A stretch of DNA of 64,000 nucleotides from Yanghanlia sp047501535 (GTDB taxonomy: Bacteria; Pseudomonadota; Gammaproteobacteria; Burkholderiales; Burkholderiaceae_B): contig NZ_JAZDRJ010000015.1 of NCBI RefSeq assembly GCF_047501535.1, positions 14,331 through 78,330 on the forward strand, written 5' to 3'. Positions 42,997 to 51,541 of the stretch are shown piece by piece (positions within the stretch are counted from its first letter, which is position 1; every line of letters starts with the position of its first letter). The notes beneath the pieces are model-generated. The model was given only the letters and a program-made list of their open reading frames with translations, was not told where the DNA came from and did not search any database. Made by a program: the position numbers and the translations under genes.

Positions 42997-43773
42997 TTAG
43001 CCGAAACGGCCAGTGATGTAGTCTTCCGTTTCCTTGCGGGCGGGTTTTACGAAGATCTGGTCGGTTTCGCCGTATTCCATCAGTTCACCCAGATACATGT
43101 AGGCGGTGTAATCAGAACAGCGCGCCGCCTGCTGCATGTTGTGGGTAACGATGACCACCGTATAGTCAGACTTGAGTTCAGCGATAAGCTCTTCAATCTT
43201 GGCGGTGGATATCGGGTCCAGTGCAGAGCACGGCTCATCAAGCAAAAGGATTTCAGGCTTGATCGCCACGCCCCGGGCAATGCACAGACGCTGTTGCTGC
43301 CCGCCGGACAAACCATTGCCGCTCTGGCCGAGTTTGTCCTTCACCTCATTCCACAGCGCGGCCTTGCTGAGCGCCCATTCAACACGTTCGTCCATCTCAG
43401 CTTTGCTGAGCTTTTCAAACAAACGCACGCCAAACGCCACGTTGTCATAAATGCTCATGGGGAAAGGCGTGGGCTTCTGGAACACCATCCCCACCTTGGC
43501 GCGAATGAGAGAGATGTCCAGCTTGGACTGAAGCAGGTTCTCGCCATCCAGCAAAATCTCACCTTCGGCGCGCTGGCCAGGGTACAACTCAAACATGCGG
43601 TTAAACGTGCGCAGCAAGGTGGACTTGCCGCAGCCCGACGGGCCGATAAAGGCGGTTACCTTGTTTTCAAAAATGGGCAAACTGACATCTTTGATAGCGT
43701 GAAAGTTGCCGTAGTAGAAATTCAGATTCTTAACATCAAGCTTGATGCGATCAGCAGTAGCGGAAGTAGTCAT
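42997..43773 (-). CDS. pstB: Phosphate ABC transporter ATP-binding protein PstB
   Basis: The 258-residue ATPase has Walker A GPSGCGKST, the PstB-specific KVGMVFQKPTPFPMSIYDNV Q-loop, signature LSGGQQQRL, Walker B ILLLDEPCSALDP and H-loop VTHNMQQAARCSDYTAYMY. It powers high-affinity phosphate import. It is the last gene of pstSCAB; unlike many operons no phoU follows, and a strong terminator intervenes before acs. Confidence 0.96.
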   Translation of the reverse strand: MTTSATADRIKLDVKNLNFYYGNFHAIKDVSLPIFENKVTAFIGPSGCGKSTLLRTFNRMFELYPGQRAEGEILLDGENLLQSKLDISLIRAKVGMVFQKPTPFPMSIYDNVAFGVRLFEKLSKAEMDERVEWALSKAALWNEVKDKLGQSGNGLSGGQQQRLCIARGVAIKPEILLLDEPCSALDPISTAKIEELIAELKSDYTVVIVTHNMQQAARCSDYTAYMYLGELMEYGETDQIFVKPARKETEDYITGRFG

Positions 43774-43806
43774 TTGAAAGATCCGGGCGGTCTGGCCGCC
43801 ATCAGC

Positions 43807-44670
43807 TTATTTGTTGCGGAAAAGGCTGCGAGCCAGAATATTGATGCCCAATACCAGCAAGGTGATCATGACAGCGCCCGCCCAGGCAAGACGGTTCCAG
43901 TCCTCGAACGGGCTGGCCGCGTACTGGAAGATCACCACCGGCAGGTTGGCGATGGGCGCATTCATATTGAACGACATGAACTGATTGTTCAGTGCGGTAA
44001 ACAACAAAGGTGCGGTTTCACCCGAAATACGGGCAATCGCCAGTAGAACACCGGTAATCATGCCGGAACGTGCGGCGCGATAACAGATGAGCGTGATGAT
44101 GCGATATTTGGGGCAACCCAATGCGGCCGCAGCTTCGCGCAGACTGTTGGGCACCAGAGCCAACATGTTGTCGGTGGAACGCACCACCACCGGCACCACG
44201 ATGATAGCCAGGGCCAACGCCCCCGCCCAACCGGAATAATGCTCAACCTGCGCCACGTACACCGCATAGATGAACAGGCCAATAACAATCGAGGGCGCCG
44301 ACAGCAGCACGTCGTTCAGGAAACGGGTGGCAGGTGCCAGCCAACCCCGGTTGCCGTACTCAGCCAAGTAAGTGCCAGCGAGTACGCCGATGGGGGTGCC
44401 GATCAGGGTGGCCACCAGCGCCATCAGTACGCTGCCGACAATGGCGTTCAACAGGCCCCCGTCGACGCCCGGGGGCGGTGTCGGCTGGGTCAGCAACGTG
44501 AAGGATAGCGCAGAAGCCCCTTTGGTCAGCAGCGTGATGATGATCCAGAACAACCAGAACAGGCCAAAGACCACCGCTGCGCTAGACAGGGTGAGCATCA
44601 CGCGGTTGACAATTTGCCTGCGCCGATACACGCGGTTGGACAGGCTGACGACGGAATCGTTTTCAAACAT
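43807..44670 (-). CDS. pstA: Phosphate ABC transporter permease PstA
   Basis: The 287-residue permease has about six membrane spans, GTPIGVLAGTYLAEYGNRGW, FLNDVLLSAPSIVIGLFIYA and the cytoplasmic EAA-type loop NSLREAAAALGCPKYRIITL, ending in a basic SLFRNK tail. With PstC it forms the inner-membrane channel for phosphate. Start and stop lie close to pstB (33 bases) and pstC (14 bases), consistent with a single transcript. Confidence 0.95.
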   Translation of the reverse strand: MFENDSVVSLSNRVYRRRQIVNRVMLTLSSAAVVFGLFWLFWIIITLLTKGASALSFTLLTQPTPPPGVDGGLLNAIVGSVLMALVATLIGTPIGVLAGTYLAEYGNRGWLAPATRFLNDVLLSAPSIVIGLFIYAVYVAQVEHYSGWAGALALAIIVVPVVVRSTDNMLALVPNSLREAAAALGCPKYRIITLICYRAARSGMITGVLLAIARISGETAPLLFTALNNQFMSFNMNAPIANLPVVIFQYAASPFEDWNRLAWAGAVMITLLVLGINILARSLFRNK

Positions 44671-44684
44671 GATGGCTTTCCCGC

Positions 44685-45623
44685 TTAACTCGAAGTGCCT
44701 TCAGATTTCGACATGCGCTGCAACAGCAGCTTGGAGAAGGCGAGCACAACAGTGGTGATCAGGAACAGGATCAAGCCTAATTCCAGCAACGCGGCCTTCT
44801 GCATGCCACCGGCTTCGTTGAACTCATTCGCCAAGGCCGATGCAATGGAGTTGGAAGGCGCAAATATCGATTCAGGAAGATTGAAAGAGTTGCCTATCAC
44901 GAAGGTGACGGCCATGGTTTCGCCCAAGGCTCTTCCCAGCCCCAACATAATGCCGCCGATCACCCCACTTTTTGTGTAGGGCAACACCACCTTCCAAGTC
45001 ACTTCCCAAGTCGTGCTTCCCAGGCCATAGGCCGACTCTTTCAGAAGAGACGGCACCAGCTCAAAAACATCGCGCATCACAGCCGCGATGAAGGGAATAA
45101 TCATGATGGAAAGAATCAGACCCGCAGTGAATACGCCAATACCAAAAGGCGGGCCTCCAAACAACTGGCCCAGCACCGGCACGCCTTCAAACACGTTGAT
45201 GATGTGCGGCTGGACGTACTGCTGGAAAATAGGCACAAAAACAAACAAGCCCCACATGCCGTAAATAATGGACGGAATGGCGGCCAGCATCTCAATCGCG
45301 GTACCCAGCGGGCGACGCAACCAAACAGGCGAGAGCTCGGTCAGGAACATGGCAATGCCAAATGACACAGGCACTGCGATGATGAGTGCGATCAGTGAGG
45401 TGAGCAGCGTACCGGTAATCGGCACCAGCGCACCATAAACGTTGCGTACTGGGTCCCATTCATTGGTCCACAGAAAAGCCAGCCCATGTTCGGCAATAGA
45501 CTCTCGGCTACCGTAGATTAGCGACGCCATAATGGCCGCCAGGAGAATGAACACCAGGAACGCGAAAGAGCGCGTCAGGTTCTTGAACAAAAGGTCCATC
45601 AGCGCGTTGGAATGACTCTTCAT
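44685..45623 (-). CDS. pstC: Phosphate ABC transporter permease PstC
   Basis: The 312-residue permease has an N-terminal span (LTRSFAFLVFILLAAIMASL), PVSFGIAMFLTELSPVWLRR, IEMLAAIPSIIYGMWGLFVF and the EAA loop VPSLLKESAYGLGSTTWEVT followed by MLGLGRALGETMAVTFVIGN. These are diagnostic PstC sequences. It precedes pstA by 14 bases. A hairpin in the 136-base gap to pstS (45688-45715) may lower its expression relative to the receptor. Confidence 0.95.
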   Translation of the reverse strand: MKSHSNALMDLLFKNLTRSFAFLVFILLAAIMASLIYGSRESIAEHGLAFLWTNEWDPVRNVYGALVPITGTLLTSLIALIIAVPVSFGIAMFLTELSPVWLRRPLGTAIEMLAAIPSIIYGMWGLFVFVPIFQQYVQPHIINVFEGVPVLGQLFGGPPFGIGVFTAGLILSIMIIPFIAAVMRDVFELVPSLLKESAYGLGSTTWEVTWKVVLPYTKSGVIGGIMLGLGRALGETMAVTFVIGNSFNLPESIFAPSNSIASALANEFNEAGGMQKAALLELGLILFLITTVVLAFSKLLLQRMSKSEGTSS

Positions 45624-45687
45624 GACGGCTTGCTTGACGTTACACCGGTGGAAAATACAACGATGAAAGGGTTTTAGATGAACAGAA

Positions 45688-45715
45688 ACGGCGCCATAAC
45701 CTTATACAGCGCCGT
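45688..45715 (-). terminator. Attenuator-like hairpin between pstS and pstC
   Basis: ACGGCGC (45688-45694) and GCGCCGT (45709-45715) form a 7-bp GC-rich stem with a 14-base loop. Read from pstS it is followed by TTTCTGTTC, a weak terminator tail. Such a stem would let pstS be made in excess over the membrane subunits, as in other pst operons. Confidence 0.55.
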
Positions 45716-45759
45716 CCCTGCCGGTTCATATCGGAACCAATTGGCCCCGATTTTACCTG

Positions 45760-46803
45760 TTACTGCCAGATCTGCGTGCCATCGGCCGCCTTGACCTCTG
45801 CCTTCCATGCATCTTGGATCTGCGTCACCACGCTGTCAGGCATGGGAACATAGTCGAGTTCGGCAGCCATTTCCTTGCCGTTCTTGAATGCCCAGTCGAA
45901 GAATTCCAGCACAGCCTTGCCGTTGTTAGGCTTGTCCTGATTCTTGTGCATCAGGATGAAGCTGGCGGCAGTGATGGGCCAGGAATCCGCGCCCGGCTCG
46001 TCGGTCAGAACCACGCCCATGCCAGGTGCGCTGCTCCAGTCTGCGTTCGCTGCAGCTGCGGCAAAGGTGTCTTGCGATGGCTGAACGAAGTTGCCATCTT
46101 TATTCTGCATTTGCGTCCAGGAAAGGTTGTTCTGCTTGGCGTAGGCATACTCAACGTAACCGATCGAGTTCTTCAGTTGACGCACATAGGCGGCCACACC
46201 TTCGTTACCTTTGCCACCCTGGCCTACAGGCCACTTCACAGCCTTGCCCTCGCCGACGGTTTCTTTCCACTCGCTGGAGACCTTGGACAGATAATTGGTC
46301 CAGTTAAAGGTAGTGCCGGAACCATCGGAACGGTGCACCACGATGATGGAGGCGTTAGGCAGTTCGACGTCAGGGTTCAGTGCCTTGATCGCGTCGTCGT
46401 TCCACTTGGTGATCTTTTTCAGGTAGATATTGGCCAACACCTCGCCGGAAATCTTGAGCTCACCGGGCTTGATACCGTTCACGTTGATGACCGGCACCAC
46501 CCCGCCAATGATGGCTGGGAACTGCAGCAGATTGTTTTCTGTCAGATCAGCCGCTTTCATCGGATCGTCCGACGCACCGAAATCGACGGTCTTGGCAATG
46601 ATCTGTTGTTGGCCGCCACCCGAACCAATGGACTGGTAGTTGATACGACTGCCGGTTTCCTTATGGTATTGAGCCGCCCATTTGGCATAAGCCGGATAGG
46701 GGAAGGAAGCGCCTGCGCCGGTGATATCTACAGCTTGTGCCGACAAAGCGGCTGCGGACAGCGCTACGCCGATGGAAAATTGCTTGAATACGCGTGTGAA
46801 CAT
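45760..46803 (-). CDS. pstS: Phosphate-binding periplasmic protein PstS
   Basis: The 347-residue receptor starts with a signal peptide (FSIGVALSAAALSAQA) and continues DITGAGASFPYPAYAKWAAQ, the classical PstS opening. Phosphate-contact loops are visible in SGGGQQQIIAKTVDFGASDD and VHRSDGSGTTFNWTNYL. ATG at 46803 is chosen because it begins the signal peptide; the long upstream in-frame extension crosses the promoter. A Pho-box match lies 75-90 bases upstream. It is the first gene of the pst operon. Confidence 0.95.
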   Translation of the reverse strand: MFTRVFKQFSIGVALSAAALSAQAVDITGAGASFPYPAYAKWAAQYHKETGSRINYQSIGSGGGQQQIIAKTVDFGASDDPMKAADLTENNLLQFPAIIGGVVPVINVNGIKPGELKISGEVLANIYLKKITKWNDDAIKALNPDVELPNASIIVVHRSDGSGTTFNWTNYLSKVSSEWKETVGEGKAVKWPVGQGGKGNEGVAAYVRQLKNSIGYVEYAYAKQNNLSWTQMQNKDGNFVQPSQDTFAAAAANADWSSAPGMGVVLTDEPGADSWPITAASFILMHKNQDKPNNGKAVLEFFDWAFKNGKEMAAELDYVPMPDSVVTQIQDAWKAEVKAADGTQIWQ

Positions 46804-46877
46804 GAATGGTGTCCTAGTAGAGAGACCGTTGTAGCAATGAGAAATCATGCGATCAGGCGAAATGTTAAGCAATGAAT

Positions 46878-46895
46878 ATGACATGTTCGTGACAC
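46878..46895 (-). promoter_or_regulatory. Pho box upstream of pstS
   Basis: On the minus strand the sequence GTGTCACGAACATGTCAT contains two TGTCA direct repeats exactly 11 bases apart, the spacing of the PhoB consensus. It lies about 75 bases before the pstS ATG. Control by PhoB under phosphate starvation is inferred. Confidence 0.75.
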
Positions 46896-46951
46896 TGCAA
46901 TAAAAAGCATCGTAACAGGCAATGCCACGACCGAACATCACCCACGATGCA

Positions 46952-49024
46952 TCATGAACCCAACTCTTCCATCAGAACATGGTGCATGTTTACGGGCTTG
47001 GAGCGGCTGCGCACCCGGGCATACGCACCATTAGGCAACGCCTTCCACGCCAATTGGTTGTCACGCAGGGCAATGGTGAAGGCTTCGCGCACCACCCGGC
47101 GCTTGAGACGGCGATCCAGAATGGGAAACGCGACTTCTACGCGCCGGAAGAAATTGCGGTCCATCCAGTCGGCGGAAGACAAATACACATGTTCCGCCCC
47201 ACCGGCATAAAAGTAGAAAACGCGAGAATGTTCAAGGAATCGGCCCACAATGGAGCGCACCCTGATATTTTCAGACAACCCTGGCACACCCGCCCGCAAG
47301 GCGCATGCCCCCCGCACAATGAGGTCGATTTTCACGCCAGCCTGACTGGCCTTGTAAAGCGCATCAATGATGTTGGGTTCCAACAGGGAATTCATCTTGG
47401 CCATGATGCGGGCGCGTTTTCCTTCCTTGGCCGCCTGCACCTCGGCCCGGACCATAGCCATCGTCGTTTCATGCAACGTAAAAGGCGATTGCAGCAACAG
47501 CCGCAAAGGCCGCCGTGCGCCCAGGCCGGTCAAGAGCGAAAACACCTTGTCCATGTCTTCGCACATGCGCTGATCCGCGGTGATCAACCCGAAATCCGTA
47601 TAAAGCGTTGCCGTGCGTGGGTGGTAATTGCCCGTGCCCAAATGCCCGTAGCGCTTGATACGCCCGCCTTCCCGGCGCAGCACCAGCAGCATTTTGGCAT
47701 GCGTCTTGTGCCCGACCACCCCGTAGCTGACATGGGCGCCCACCTCTTCCAGCCGGGCGGCCCAATTGATGTTCGTCTGCTCATCAAAACGCGCCATGAG
47801 CTCCACCACCACGGTGACTTCCTTACCCGCCTTGGCCGCTGCAACCAACAAACGCATGAGCTCGGAGTCTTCGCCTGTACGGTAGATGGTCTGCTTGATA
47901 GCTACCACGTTCGGATCGGTGGCCGCAGCAGTCAGAAAATCCAGCACGGGCTGGAAAGACTGGTACGGATGATGCAGCAATTGATCTTGGCGGGAAATGG
48001 CCTCGAAAAGTTCGTCAGGGTGCCCTTCCAGCTTTTTGAAAGGTGCGGGTACCGGCGCCCGGTAAGCAGGGAACAGTAAATCGGGGCGGTCGACCGCATT
48101 ACACAACTGCATGAGACGAGCCAGGTTGACCGGACCCCGTACACGGTACGTATCCTGTGCGGCCAGGCTGAACTCGTTTTGTAGAAAGAGCTCCAGCTCT
48201 GACGGCATGGAGTCGTCAATTTCCAGCCTTACCGCAGCGCCGAAATTCCGCTGCGACAATTCCCCTTGCAACGCTTGGCGTAGGTTGGTGATTTCCTCTT
48301 CGTCAACGAACAAATCGCTGTTGCGCGTCACCCGCCACTGGTAGCAGCCTTTGACATCCATGCCCGGAAACAAATCAGCGACAAAAGCACGGATCAGCGC
48401 CGTTAACAAAACAAAGCCATGCGGCAGGCCACAGACCTCGACCGGCACCTTAATAATGCGCGGCAACGCACGGGGCGCCTGCATAATGGCGATCGAGGCG
48501 GCGCGCCCAAAGGCATCCTGGCCGGACAACGGCACAATAAAATTCAGGCTTTTGTTGTAGACACGTGGAAAAGGGTGAGTGGGGTTCAGCCCAATCGGCG
48601 TGAGCAGCGGCATGACATCGCGCACGAACAAATCATGCGCCCACTTGCGAACCTCATCGTTCCAATCGCGACTAGGCAGCAGGCCGACCCCCTCTTCCAA
48701 CAACGCGGGTAAAACAGCGTCCGTCAGTAAAGCGTTCTGGCGGTCGACCAGCTCGTGGGTAGCAACATGAATGCGGGCAAAAGCGGCATCCGGCGTATAA
48801 CCGTCGGGCGCAACCAAGTCGGGATTCAGCCTTTGCTGCTCTTTCACACTGGCGATACGAATCTCAAAGAATTCATCAAGGTTGGAGCCGACAATGCATA
48901 AATAACGCAAACGTTCCAGCAGCGGCACTTCGGGCCGTTCCGCCATGGCAAGCACGCGCTCGTTAAACTTCAACAACGATAATTCACGATTAAGCAGCGT
49001 AGGTTCGCAAGAAGAAGGGAGCAT
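46952..49024 (-). CDS. ppk1: Polyphosphate kinase 1
   Basis: The 690-residue enzyme makes and degrades polyphosphate from ATP. The N-terminal domain begins LLNRELSLLKFNERVLAMAE, followed by YLCIVGSNLDEFFEIRIASV. The PLD-like catalytic half contains the autophosphorylated-His region SYGVVGHKTHAKMLLVLRRE and RYGHLGTGNYHPRTA, and the second His at FLEHSRVFYFYAG. ATG at 49024 is preferred; the frame opens with TTG at 49036. It sits between pstS and divergent ppx, so phosphate uptake, polyphosphate synthesis and breakdown are grouped. Confidence 0.96.
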   Translation of the reverse strand: MLPSSCEPTLLNRELSLLKFNERVLAMAERPEVPLLERLRYLCIVGSNLDEFFEIRIASVKEQQRLNPDLVAPDGYTPDAAFARIHVATHELVDRQNALLTDAVLPALLEEGVGLLPSRDWNDEVRKWAHDLFVRDVMPLLTPIGLNPTHPFPRVYNKSLNFIVPLSGQDAFGRAASIAIMQAPRALPRIIKVPVEVCGLPHGFVLLTALIRAFVADLFPGMDVKGCYQWRVTRNSDLFVDEEEITNLRQALQGELSQRNFGAAVRLEIDDSMPSELELFLQNEFSLAAQDTYRVRGPVNLARLMQLCNAVDRPDLLFPAYRAPVPAPFKKLEGHPDELFEAISRQDQLLHHPYQSFQPVLDFLTAAATDPNVVAIKQTIYRTGEDSELMRLLVAAAKAGKEVTVVVELMARFDEQTNINWAARLEEVGAHVSYGVVGHKTHAKMLLVLRREGGRIKRYGHLGTGNYHPRTATLYTDFGLITADQRMCEDMDKVFSLLTGLGARRPLRLLLQSPFTLHETTMAMVRAEVQAAKEGKRARIMAKMNSLLEPNIIDALYKASQAGVKIDLIVRGACALRAGVPGLSENIRVRSIVGRFLEHSRVFYFYAGGAEHVYLSSADWMDRNFFRRVEVAFPILDRRLKRRVVREAFTIALRDNQLAWKALPNGAYARVRSRSKPVNMHHVLMEELGS

Positions 49025-49183
49025 GGGTTGCCACAATTAAAAATTGAAAAGCGAAACGTTTCTATGTACTTCAGAAATCTTACAGGCATATGACAGCATC
49101 CCAAAATTGACATGCCTGGGCCGCAGCCGCCGCACAACATCGGGACAACTATAATCAGGGACATTCAGTAGTAAAGTACGCCC

Positions 49184-50677
49184 ATGGATTCCCTTCTTGC
49201 CGCCATCGACCTGGGGTCGAACAGCTTCCGACTCTCCATCGGCCGGGTCGTCCACCTCGACGGCGCCGCCCAGATCTACTCTATCGATCGCCTGAAGGAA
49301 CATGTCAGACTGGCTGCCGGCCTGGGGCGCAGCAACATTCTGGACGAAGCCGCGATACAACGCGCCATAGAGTCCCTACAACGCTTTTCGGAGCGCATCG
49401 AAGGCTTTCACCCTAACCGCGTGCGAGCGGTCGCAACAAATACGCTACGTATTGCCAGCAATGCGCTGGAAGTTCTGCCACGGCTGGAAGAGGCTTTGGG
49501 CTTCCCGATAGAGATTATTTCGGGGCAAGAAGAGGCTCGACTCATCTTCACGGGCGTAACCCACGAGTTGCCACCTTCCCCTGACCGGCGCCTCATGATT
49601 GATATTGGCGGGGGCTCCACAGAAGTCATCATTGGTCAGGAGTTCAGACCTCTGCACATGAGCTCATTGGCCATGGGCTGCGTCAGCTACACCAGACGTT
49701 TCTTTCCCGATGGCCGAATCACTGCGGAACGCATGCGCAAGGCCGTCATGGCGGCACGCCGGGAAATTGAAACCATCGCGCGTCCTTACAAGCAAACAGG
49801 CTGGGAGCAAGCCTACGGCTCATCGGGTACAGCCAAAGGGCTGATCGCTGTCCTGGCCGAAACCGGGCTGTCCACCAAGGGCATTACACGTGAGGGCCTG
49901 GAAGGGTTGCGAGACAAACTGGTTCGCGATGGCCGGGTGGATATGGACACTTTGCCCGGCCTTAAGCCCGACCGCGCTGTCGTCTTGGCAGGCGGGCTGG
50001 CCATTATGCTGGCTGCTTTTCAAGAACTGAAAATCGACCTCATGCGCGCGGGTGACGGTGCTTTGCGGGTGGGTGTCCTGTATGACCTGCTGGGGCGTGA
50101 CTCCAAACACGACAAGCGCGAAGAAACCGTTAAGCAATTCATGCACCGCTACCAGCTCGACGCGTTGCAGGCCCAACGTGTCGAAGCCATCGCCATAGCC
50201 CTATTCGAACAACTGGGCCTGCCCGACGACAACGAAAAACAAGAACTCGCCCGCACCATAAGTTGGGTCGCCAAACTGCATGAGGTCGGCATCAGTATTT
50301 CGTACTCAAATTACGACAAGCACACCGCTTACGTGCTGGGAAACGCTGATATGCCGGGCTTTTCCACCCATGAACAAGCCCTGATGTCGGCTTTTGCGCT
50401 CGGCCACCTGGGGAAACTGCCCAAACACTTGCCGGAAAACACCCGCGGCCATTGGCTTGCCCTGTTCTGCCTGCGTCTGGCTGTGCTGCTGTGCCGCCGC
50501 CGCGAAGACATGACTGAATTGCCGCTGCGCCTGAGCGTGAACGACAAGCATGTAAGCATCCACGCTTCGGAATCATGGTTGCAGTCACGGCCTCTGACGG
50601 CCTATTCGCTCGAGAGCGAACGCACAGAATGGAAAAAGGCCGGCTTCCATATAAAGGTTGAAGTCCAGCCTGTTTGA
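49184..50677 (+). CDS. ppx: Exopolyphosphatase (Ppx/GppA family)
   Basis: The 497-residue protein has the sugar-kinase-fold phosphatase pattern: AAIDLGSNSFRLSIGRV, ATNTLRIASNALEVLPRLEE, catalytic ISGQEEARLIFTGV, then LMIDIGGGSTEVIIG and YGSSGTAKGLIAVL. The C-terminal HD-like half contains WVAKLHEVGISISYSNYDKH. It removes terminal phosphate from polyphosphate or, in GppA, from pppGpp; the length fits Ppx. It diverges from ppk1 across 159 bases and ends one base from the convergent acyltransferase stop. Confidence 0.93.
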   Translation: MDSLLAAIDLGSNSFRLSIGRVVHLDGAAQIYSIDRLKEHVRLAAGLGRSNILDEAAIQRAIESLQRFSERIEGFHPNRVRAVATNTLRIASNALEVLPRLEEALGFPIEIISGQEEARLIFTGVTHELPPSPDRRLMIDIGGGSTEVIIGQEFRPLHMSSLAMGCVSYTRRFFPDGRITAERMRKAVMAARREIETIARPYKQTGWEQAYGSSGTAKGLIAVLAETGLSTKGITREGLEGLRDKLVRDGRVDMDTLPGLKPDRAVVLAGGLAIMLAAFQELKIDLMRAGDGALRVGVLYDLLGRDSKHDKREETVKQFMHRYQLDALQAQRVEAIAIALFEQLGLPDDNEKQELARTISWVAKLHEVGISISYSNYDKHTAYVLGNADMPGFSTHEQALMSAFALGHLGKLPKHLPENTRGHWLALFCLRLAVLLCRRREDMTELPLRLSVNDKHVSIHASESWLQSRPLTAYSLESERTEWKKAGFHIKVEVQPV

Positions 50678-50678
50678 G

Positions 50679-51467
50679 TCAGTCAATGCCGAAATGTCGG
50701 CGGTAGCGCGCATCCATATCGTCGATTTCCAGGAAAACCGGAAAATCAGCGGTGTTGAAGTCTGGATCCCAGGCGGGCTCACCGCAAATACGGCCGCCGA
50801 CCTTCAGATACCCTTTGATAAGCGGGGGCATGCGGGCGGGGAGATCGGCATCAAGTTCAAGACGCCCGACCGGGTACGGATGATGGGGGCGCAGCACCGG
50901 CAGATGCTTGGCTTCAGCCATGCTGTGCTTGGCTTGGTGCCAGACATGGGCGGCCGTCACCCCGCCATCGCGCAGACTGACGCTGGCACAGCCCAGCACA
51001 TAGCGCAACTTCAGGTGCTTGACGATGTTGGCAATACCCGCCCATAACAGCATGATGACCGCGCCGTTGCGGTAATCCGGATGAATGCAGGAACGACCCA
51101 GCTCGATGACCTGCTTGCGCATATCACCCAGGCTGGAGAGATCGAACTCAGATTCTGAGTAATAACGCCCCAGCCGCTCTGCGTTAACCGGGGTCAGCAA
51201 GCGATACGTTCCCACAACCTGGCCTGTCAGCTGTTCACGCACCAGTAGATGCTCACACCAAGGGTCGTATTCGTCTACGTCCAGACCATTGGCGGATTCA
51301 GGAAAGACCGCGTTCATCTCTTCGCTGAACACAGTGAAGCGCAACCGCTGCGAGGCCTCAAGCTCTTCAGCGGTCCGCGCCACAGTCAATTCCAAGCTAC
51401 CCGCAGCAATACGCGGCAAGGCCAGCTGATGCGCGTGGCTAAGAGAACTGTCAAGTATTTCTAGCAT
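50679..51467 (-). CDS. OlsB-like ornithine N-acyltransferase (GNAT fold)
   Basis: The 262-residue protein resembles the hemolysin/OlsB acyltransferase family: LTVARTAEELEASQRLRFTV, FSEEMNAVFPES, DPWCEHLLVREQLTGQVVGT, YYSESEFDLSSL and LGRSCIHPDYRNGAVIMLLW. OlsB transfers a 3-hydroxyacyl group from ACP to ornithine, the first step of ornithine lipid synthesis. No olsA-type O-acyltransferase follows here, so the product may be completed elsewhere. ATG at 51467 is chosen over the TTG two codons earlier. Substrate assignment is by family only. Confidence 0.8.
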   Translation of the reverse strand: MLEILDSSLSHAHQLALPRIAAGSLELTVARTAEELEASQRLRFTVFSEEMNAVFPESANGLDVDEYDPWCEHLLVREQLTGQVVGTYRLLTPVNAERLGRYYSESEFDLSSLGDMRKQVIELGRSCIHPDYRNGAVIMLLWAGIANIVKHLKLRYVLGCASVSLRDGGVTAAHVWHQAKHSMAEAKHLPVLRPHHPYPVGRLELDADLPARMPPLIKGYLKVGGRICGEPAWDPDFNTADFPVFLEIDDMDARYRRHFGID

Positions 51468-51541
51468 AGTCAATGAATCAGGCCGAATGACACAATGCAG
51501 CCATTATCGGCCTGCATTGTGTCAATATATAGACACCAACA

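Noticed and set aside
49084..49110. A second Pho box between ppk1 and ppx
   Set aside because: Two TGACA words occur but they are 17 bases apart, not 11 or 22, so the PhoB geometry is not met.
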